Below are positions 58,933 to 64,000 of a stretch of 64,000 nt of DNA, in pieces. Position 1 is the first letter of the stretch. The number at the start of each line of letters is the position of its first letter. The stretch is from contig NZ_JAEMXM010000003.1 in NCBI RefSeq assembly GCF_016482785.1, positions 310,001 to 374,000 on the forward strand, read 5' to 3'. The position numbers and the translations under genes were made by a program. The DNA comes from Paenibacillus alkalitolerans. GTDB lineage: Bacteria; Bacillota; Bacilli; Paenibacillales; YIM-B00363. The notes beneath the pieces were generated by a model. That model worked only from the letters and a program-made list of their open reading frames with translations. It was not told the DNA's origin and did no database searches.

Positions 58933-59973
58933 ATGAAAAAATTAGCTTCGATGCTGGTTGCCGGCGCAATGCTGTCGGCCGTCGCCGCGGGCTGCGCGCA
59001 GTCCGGAGGCTCCAACGCAGGCGGAGGCGAAGGCGGATTGCCGACGATCGGGGTGGCGATATACAAGTTTGACGACACGTTCATGACGGGCGTGCGCAAC
59101 GCAATTTCGAACGCGGCGGAAGGCGTGGCGAAGGTGGACATCGTGGACAGCCAAAATTCGCAGCCAACGCAAAACGATAAAGTCGACTTGTTCATTACGA
59201 AGAAAGTCAATGCGCTTGCCATCAATCCGGTAGACCGTACGGCAGCCGGCGTCATTATCGATAAAGCGAAAGCGGCGAATACGCCTGTCGTGTTCTTGAA
59301 CCGCGAGCCGCTTGCGGACGACATGCAGAAGTGGGATAAAGTGTACTACGTCGGCGCGAAGGCCGAAGAGTCCGGCACAATTTCCGGGGAACTGATCGTG
59401 GATTACTGGAAAGCGAATCCGGCTGCGGACAAGAATGGAGACGGAGTGCTGCAATACGCGATGCTCAAGGGCGAACCAGGGCACCAAGACGCGGAGCTGC
59501 GCACGCAATATTCCGTTAAAGCGATTGAGGACGCGGGAATCAAGGTCGAGAAGCTTGCCGAAGACACCGCTATGTGGGACCGCGTGAAAGGCCAAGAGAA
59601 GATGGCCGCATTCCTGGCCGCTCACGGCGACAAAATCGAAGCGGTGCTTGCAAACAACGACGATATGGCGCTCGGCGCGATCGAAGCGTTGAAGGCCGCG
59701 GGATACTTCAAGGGCGACAAATACATGCCGGTCGTAGGCGTGGACGCGACGGCTCCTGCTCTTAAAGCGCTCGAAGACGGAACGATGCTCGGAACGGTAT
59801 TGAACGACGCGGTGAACCAAGGCCAAGCGACGTTGAAAATCGCCGCGGCGCTTGCGAACGGCGAGACGCCGAGCAAAGAAAATACCGGCTACGACATCGT
59901 CGACGGCAAGTACGTATGGATTCCGTACGTGAAGATTACGAAAGACAACATCGCGGACGCGAAGCTGAATTAA
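58933..59973 (+). CDS. mglB: Galactose/sugar ABC transporter substrate-binding lipoprotein
   Basis: The 346-residue protein has a lipoprotein signal (GAMLSAVAAGC) and the MglB-like fold: GVAIYKFDDTFMTGVRNAI, KVNALAINPVDRTAAGVIIDKAK, VYYVGAKAEESG and KYMPVVGVDATAPALKALEDG. A DKNGDGVLQYAM segment near residue 165 matches the calcium loop of galactose-binding proteins. The ATG follows GGGGAGG. It starts the transporter genes 123 bp after the two-component unit, so it probably has its own promoter. Confidence 0.88.
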   Translation: MKKLASMLVAGAMLSAVAAGCAQSGGSNAGGGEGGLPTIGVAIYKFDDTFMTGVRNAISNAAEGVAKVDIVDSQNSQPTQNDKVDLFITKKVNALAINPVDRTAAGVIIDKAKAANTPVVFLNREPLADDMQKWDKVYYVGAKAEESGTISGELIVDYWKANPAADKNGDGVLQYAMLKGEPGHQDAELRTQYSVKAIEDAGIKVEKLAEDTAMWDRVKGQEKMAAFLAAHGDKIEAVLANNDDMALGAIEALKAAGYFKGDKYMPVVGVDATAPALKALEDGTMLGTVLNDAVNQGQATLKIAAALANGETPSKENTGYDIVDGKYVWIPYVKITKDNIADAKLN

Positions 59974-59999
59974 TCTGTACCGCTTAAGCTGCACAGTTT

Positions 60000-60038
60000 G
60001 GGAGCAAGCGAATGGCCGCGTTGCTCCCTCTCTTTTTT
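60000..60038 (+). terminator. Intercistronic hairpin between mglB and mglA
   Basis: GGGAGCAA pairs with TTGCTCCC; GCG and CGC extend it with one bulge. TCTCTTTTTT follows. A partial terminator here would lower mglA and mglC relative to the binding protein, as seen in many ABC operons. Confidence 0.7.
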
Positions 60039-60065
60039 CACACGATTCGGAAGGAGGGCGTCAGG

Positions 60066-61577
60066 ATGGCCGAATATTTGCTGGAGATGAACGGGATTTC
60101 CAAGGAATTTCCCGGCGTGAAAGCACTGGATAACTTGACGTTGAAGGTTCGGCCGGGTACCGTTCATGCGCTTATGGGAGAGAACGGAGCCGGGAAATCG
60201 ACATTAATGAAATGCTTGTTCGGGATTTATAAGCCGGATGCGGGAGAGATCCTGCTGAACGGTGAGAAAGTCGCAGTCAACAGCTCGAAAGACGCGCTGG
60301 ATCTCGGGATATCGATGATCCATCAAGAGCTCCACCCGGTGCCGCACCGGAACGTAATGGAAAATTTATGGCTCGGACGTTTTCCGAAGAAAGGGTTGTG
60401 GCCGTTCTTGTTTGTCGACCATCGGAAAATGCTTCGCGACACGGAGAAGCTGTTTCGCGATTTGAATATAGATATCGATCCGCATACGCTTGTCGGCCAG
60501 CTGTCGGTGTCCAAGATCCAGTCGATCGAAATCGCCAAAGCCGTATCGAACAATGCGAAAGTGATCGTTATGGACGAACCGACATCGTCGTTAACAGGCA
60601 ATGAAGTGGAGCAGCTGTTCAAAATTATCGCCGATTTGAAGAAGCGCGGCGTAGCCATTATATATATTTCGCACAAGATGGAAGAAATATTGCGCATTTC
60701 CGACGACGTAACGATCATGCGCGACGGCAAGCATATCGGCACATGGCCGGCGAGCGAAATGACGACGGATCTGATCATTTCGCGGATGGTCGGCCGCGAC
60801 TTGACGCAGCGGTTTCCGCAGCGTTCGAACGTGCCGGGCGAAGTGCTGCTTCGCGTGGAGCGATTAACCTCGCCTCATGACCGTTCCTTCAAGGACATGA
60901 GCTTCGATCTGCGTGAGGGAGAAATATTGGGCATCGGGGGGCTCGTGGGCGCGCAGCGTACGGAAGTGATCGAAGCGCTGTTCGGCTTGCGGTCTGTAGT
61001 ATCCGGGAAAATTTCGATCCGCGGCAAAGAAGTGAATATCCGGACGCCGGAAGACGCCAAGAAGAACGGTATGGCGTTGTTGACGGAGGAGCGGCGCGTG
61101 ACGGGCATTTTCCCTGTGTTATCGGTGCTTGAAAATACGGTTGTCGCGAATCAGCGGCGGTTTCTCAATGGGGCCGGATTGCTGGATGACAAGAAGCGGC
61201 GGGACATCGCCGAAGAGTACGTACAGAAACTGAGGGTGAAGACGCCTTCGGTGGATACGCTGATCAAAAATTTGTCCGGCGGCAACCAGCAGAAGGTTCT
61301 GCTCGCGCGCTGGCTGCTGACGAACCCCGATATACTGCTGCTTGACGAACCGACGCGCGGCATCGATGTCGGCGCCAAGTTCGAAATTTATACGCTTATC
61401 GCCGAACTCGCGAAGCAAGGCAAGGGCATCATTATGATTTCGTCGGAGATGCCCGAGCTGCTCGGCATGTCGGACCGCATCATGGTCATGCGCGAAGGAC
61501 GGCTGTCGGGCATCGTTGACGGGGCGTCGGCGACGGAAGAGAAAATTATGCGGCTAGCCGCGCAGTATTCGGCATAA
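60066..61577 (+). CDS. mglA: Sugar ABC transporter ATPase (two-cassette, MglA type)
   Basis: The 503-residue protein has two ABC cassettes. The first has GENGAGKST (about 37-45), signature LSVSKIQSIEIAKAV and VIVMDEPTSSL. The second has a degenerate Walker A (GGLVGAQRTEVIEAL), LSGGNQQKVLLARWL and ILLLDEPTRGIDVGAK. This asymmetry is typical of MglA/RbsA. ATG 60066 follows GGAGGG; the upstream frame from 60012 lies in the hairpin and is unlikely. Confidence 0.92.
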   Translation: MAEYLLEMNGISKEFPGVKALDNLTLKVRPGTVHALMGENGAGKSTLMKCLFGIYKPDAGEILLNGEKVAVNSSKDALDLGISMIHQELHPVPHRNVMENLWLGRFPKKGLWPFLFVDHRKMLRDTEKLFRDLNIDIDPHTLVGQLSVSKIQSIEIAKAVSNNAKVIVMDEPTSSLTGNEVEQLFKIIADLKKRGVAIIYISHKMEEILRISDDVTIMRDGKHIGTWPASEMTTDLIISRMVGRDLTQRFPQRSNVPGEVLLRVERLTSPHDRSFKDMSFDLREGEILGIGGLVGAQRTEVIEALFGLRSVVSGKISIRGKEVNIRTPEDAKKNGMALLTEERRVTGIFPVLSVLENTVVANQRRFLNGAGLLDDKKRRDIAEEYVQKLRVKTPSVDTLIKNLSGGNQQKVLLARWLLTNPDILLLDEPTRGIDVGAKFEIYTLIAELAKQGKGIIMISSEMPELLGMSDRIMVMREGRLSGIVDGASATEEKIMRLAAQYSA

Positions 61578-61597
61578 CAGAGGGAGGAGATTGCGGC

Positions 61598-62641
61598 ATG
61601 ACTACGGCAACAGCCAAGAGCACGCAAATCGGCGGTGCTAAAAAAATCCAAAATTTCGCAACGCAGAACGCTATTTATATCGTGCTTATCGTTTTGATTG
61701 CGGGAATCGCGCTTTGGGATCCGAGATTTTTATCGATCACGACATTGCGGGATATATTGCTGCAAAACTCCACGCGCGCAATCATCGCGTTGGGAGCGGC
61801 GTTTATTCTCATCACGGGCGGCACCGACTTGTCTTCGGGCAGAATCGTCGGTTTTACGGCGGTTATATCCGCTTCGTTGGTGCAGGCGGCAAATTACCCG
61901 CAGAAGTTTTTCCCCGGGCTGGCGGAAATGCATATTATTGTCCCGGTGTTGCTGTCGATATTGGTGGGCATGCTGTTCGGTTTGTTGAACGGATTCATAG
62001 TCTCTAAATTCAGCGTCCCGCCGTTTATAGCGACGTTAGGCACAATGGTCATCGTCTACGGATTGAACTCGCTTTATTTCGATATGGAGCCGAACAATTC
62101 CCAGCCGATCGGCGGACTCAGAGACGACTTCACGGCGATTGGAACCGGAGCGATCGGGCCTGCCGGGCCTTATTCGATTCCTTATCTCGTTCTCATCGCT
62201 GCCGCCGTGTCCGTCATCGTATGGATTATTTTCAATAAAACGACGTTGGGCAAAAATATGTACGCGATCGGCGGCAACGTGCAGGCGGCTACCGTTTCCG
62301 GCATTAACGTAAGCCGCAACCTCATCTATATTTATTCCATCGCCGGGGCTCTGTACGGATTGGCGGGTATGCTCGAAGCGGCGCGTACAGGCGGCGCGAC
62401 GAACAACTACGGCTTCATGTACGAGTTGGATGCGATCGCCGCGTGCGTCGTCGGCGGCGTATCGACGGCCGGCGGCGTCGGCAAGGTGCCCGGTATTTTG
62501 GCCGGTGTCCTGATTTTCGGCGTCATCAACTACGGCTTGACATTCATCGGCGTCAGCCCGTACTGGCAGCTCATCATCAAGGGCTTGATTATTATTGCGG
62601 CTGTCGCTTTCGACATCCGCAAATATTTGGCGAAGAAGTAA
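61598..62641 (+). CDS. mglC: Sugar ABC transporter permease (MglC type)
   Basis: The 347-residue permease has about nine membrane segments with the MglC/RbsC sequence features (ITGGTDLSSGRIVGFTAV, FNKTTLGKNMYAIGGNVQAATVSGINV, YELDAIAACVVGGVSTAGGVGKVPG). It forms the channel with MglA. GGAGG lies before the ATG, 20 bp after mglA, and it ends the operon. Confidence 0.92.
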   Translation: MTTATAKSTQIGGAKKIQNFATQNAIYIVLIVLIAGIALWDPRFLSITTLRDILLQNSTRAIIALGAAFILITGGTDLSSGRIVGFTAVISASLVQAANYPQKFFPGLAEMHIIVPVLLSILVGMLFGLLNGFIVSKFSVPPFIATLGTMVIVYGLNSLYFDMEPNNSQPIGGLRDDFTAIGTGAIGPAGPYSIPYLVLIAAAVSVIVWIIFNKTTLGKNMYAIGGNVQAATVSGINVSRNLIYIYSIAGALYGLAGMLEAARTGGATNNYGFMYELDAIAACVVGGVSTAGGVGKVPGILAGVLIFGVINYGLTFIGVSPYWQLIIKGLIIIAAVAFDIRKYLAKK

Positions 62642-62774
62642 GAGTTGGGTGCGGGGCGCATGCCTGTTGTGCGGCATACCATCCGGCGGTTCTTTGGGGC
62701 GTGACTTACCATCGAATCCGTCCGACGGCGCCTTAACAGACATTTACATCGGCACCTTTCTGAAGCATCACACG

Positions 62775-62806
62775 CCGTCTCCTTCTTTGGAGGCGGTTTT
62801 CTTTTT
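62775..62806 (+). terminator. Terminator of the mgl operon
   Basis: CCGTCTCC pairs with GGAGGCGG (one G-U), then TTTTCTTTTT. Confidence 0.75.
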
Positions 62807-62898
62807 CGCCGGCAGCAATGCGAATACGCTTTATTGCGTGCGGGAAATCTACTGATGCATGAATGATGCTAATAATTGGGTACGGAAGGAGCAGGCGC

Positions 62899-63252
62899 AT
62901 GTTGAACCCGGTGATGGACGACAAAGTCGATGCGTACAAGCTTGGAGTCGGCCATATGAACGAGTCGCTGCCGAACGTGGTGGAAGCGTATCACAATTTT
63001 ACCGCCGAATGCTTCGCGGAAGGCGCGCTAAGCGCCAAGCACAAACAGCTGGTTGCGCTCGGGATATCTTTGTTCGCAAACAATGAGGTGTGCACGTTTT
63101 ATCATGTGACTGAAGCGCTCTCCAAAGGGGCAAACCCGAAGGAGATTATGGAAGCGGCGGCGGTGGCGGCCGCGGTGGGCGGAGGCCATGCGATGAGCCA
63201 GGGAGTCACTCGCGTGCAGCATGCGTTGGAGGGAAAGCTGCCTGTGTCTTGA
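62899..63252 (+). CDS. Carboxymuconolactone decarboxylase/AhpD-like protein
   Basis: The 117-residue protein has the all-helical AhpD/CMD pattern: HMNESLPNVVEAYHNFTAECF, KHKQLVALGISLFANNEVCTFYHVTEAL and MEAAAVAAAVGGGHAM. In redox-active members the motif is C-x-x-C-x3-H; here the first cysteine position is Asn (NEVCTFYH), so only one remains. It may be a non-redox or single-Cys member. ATG 62899 follows GGAAGGAGC; the longer frame from 62863 is less likely. Confidence 0.82.
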   Translation: MLNPVMDDKVDAYKLGVGHMNESLPNVVEAYHNFTAECFAEGALSAKHKQLVALGISLFANNEVCTFYHVTEALSKGANPKEIMEAAAVAAAVGGGHAMSQGVTRVQHALEGKLPVS

Positions 63253-63270
63253 GGGGACGGGCAACGGAGG

Positions 63271-63298
63271 ACCGGGGCGTGTTTGCGCCCCGGTTTTT
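63271..63298 (+). terminator. Terminator of the AhpD-like gene
   Basis: CCGGGGCG pairs with CGCCCCGG, then TTTTT. Strong stem. The remaining gap to 63496 holds two ttaACGGA fragments (about 63302 and 63356) and no gene. Confidence 0.85.
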
Positions 63299-63496
63299 AT
63301 CGTTAACGGAAAATCCTGTACTTAACTTGGGGGTTGGGAAACGAGGATGGCAGTTTAACGGAATTTCTAGTACCTTTTGAGTCCGGTTTGAGATGAAACC
63401 CCTAAGTATCGGCCAATGTTAGTACACAAATTACCGCTTAGTTGCAGAATCCGTTCGATCAAACTTGATTTAAGTACATAAAATTCCATTAAGCCT

Positions 63497-63877
63497 TTAT
63501 TGCCCGCTGCCGGGCGAGCCGGTGCCGGCGGGTGATGCGGCGCCCTCCGGTGCCGTCGGCTGCGGCGCGGCGGTTTCGGCTGCTTCGCCGCTTGAGAGTG
63601 CTGCTGGCTGCTGCGCTTTCGCCGCTTCGTCTTTCGCGGCCTGCAGCTCCCGCTGCAGCGCGCGGATTTGACGGTACATCTTCACAGTCCGGAATGTGCC
63701 GAACAGGCCGACGGCCAACCCGCCGGCAAGCGCCGAGCCTAAAATCACCATAATGAGAGGAAACTGAGCCGTGCCGAACACGTAGTCAACCGGAACCGGT
63801 TCCACGTTGGTGACGGAAAACACGGCGATGACGAGTGCAAACACCAGTGCGAAAATAAACGTCCATTGCATCTTCAT
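63497..63877 (-). CDS. LapA-domain (DUF1049) membrane protein
   Basis: The 126-residue protein has two membrane segments (residues about 5-25 and 40-62) with FSVTNVEPVPVDYVFGTAQFPLIMVILGSALAGGL between, the LapA/DUF1049 pattern. A short coiled coil (MYRQIRALQRELQAAKDEAAKAQ) and a Pro/Ala/Gly-rich tail follow. Function in Gram-positives is unknown. AGGAGTGG lies before the ATG at 63877. It is transcribed leftward from near the right edge; the last 120 bases of the window hold no feature I can support. Confidence 0.8.
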   Translation of the reverse strand: MKMQWTFIFALVFALVIAVFSVTNVEPVPVDYVFGTAQFPLIMVILGSALAGGLAVGLFGTFRTVKMYRQIRALQRELQAAKDEAAKAQQPAALSSGEAAETAAPQPTAPEGAASPAGTGSPGSGQ

Positions 63878-64000
63878 TATGTTCCACTCCTAATTATTCA
63901 CCTAGTCAAGTTATAACATAGCGAATGATTCGGCACCATATACAATCAGGAATTACTTTACAACCGCGACATAACCCTATTAAATAGAACTATTGGAGAT

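Overview
The window looks like chromosome from a member of the Paenibacillaceae (Firmicutes, Bacillales), most likely Paenibacillus or a close relative. The signs are AGGAGG-type ribosome binding sites before most genes, frequent GTG and TTG starts, a Bacillus-type SOS box, GlnR/TnrA and cre operators, B. subtilis-like dctB/dctS/dctR/dctP genes, YesM/YesN-type two-component proteins and families of intergenic palindromes. Coding GC is moderately high in most genes, with a few clear exceptions. No rRNA, tRNA, CRISPR array or complete insertion sequence was seen.

Layout. 1-7.5 kb is an accessory strip: the 5' end of a quinone oxidoreductase, an hxlR remnant, a LexA-controlled nuclease-helicase, a GC-rich acetyltransferase, DinB-like proteins and an AT-rich orphan. 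7.6-13.7 kb holds transporters, including a MacAB-like efflux operon. 13.8-22.4 kb is a nitrate assimilation locus (narK-like transporter, nasD, nasE, nasC), preceded by a leader RNA carrying two hairpins that fit the ANTAR target rule, a terminator and a GlnR/TnrA box; the ANTAR protein is encoded divergently. 22.4-23.3 kb is an 81-bp tandem array grown over the 3' end of a GH13 gene. 25-29 kb has an MFS pump, an ECF sigma factor and a ClpP. 29.7-36.2 kb is a C4-dicarboxylate module (malic enzyme, DctR, DctS, DctB, DctP) with a candidate shared operator. 36.8-46.3 kb mixes housekeeping-type genes with a MutS2-like gene behind an attenuator-like leader, a 52-bp tandem array and a second malic enzyme. 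46.4-51.1 kb is an unusual signalling cluster built around a KaiC-like ATPase. 52-54.4 kb has a lipoprotein, a frameshifted gene and palindromic repeats. 54.4-62.7 kb is a sugar-sensing two-component system with its own binding protein, followed by an mglBAC-like ABC importer.

How the parts work together. In the nitrate locus the ANTAR protein would let polymerase through the leader terminator under inducing conditions, while GlnR/TnrA adds nitrogen-status control. In the dicarboxylate module DctB and DctS probably sense C4 acids together, DctR acts at a tandem CAAAATGNNCAAAA element before both dctP and the malic enzyme gene, and CcpA may repress dctP. The sugar locus repeats this logic with a kinase, a regulator and a lipoprotein co-sensor.

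The least familiar systems are the KaiC-like/GAF/LuxR/HD-GYP cluster, which includes an in-frame amber codon, and the MutS2-like protein without an Smr domain behind a seven-codon leader ORF with mutually exclusive RNA helices. All functional statements are inferred from reading the sequence; no database searches were run.
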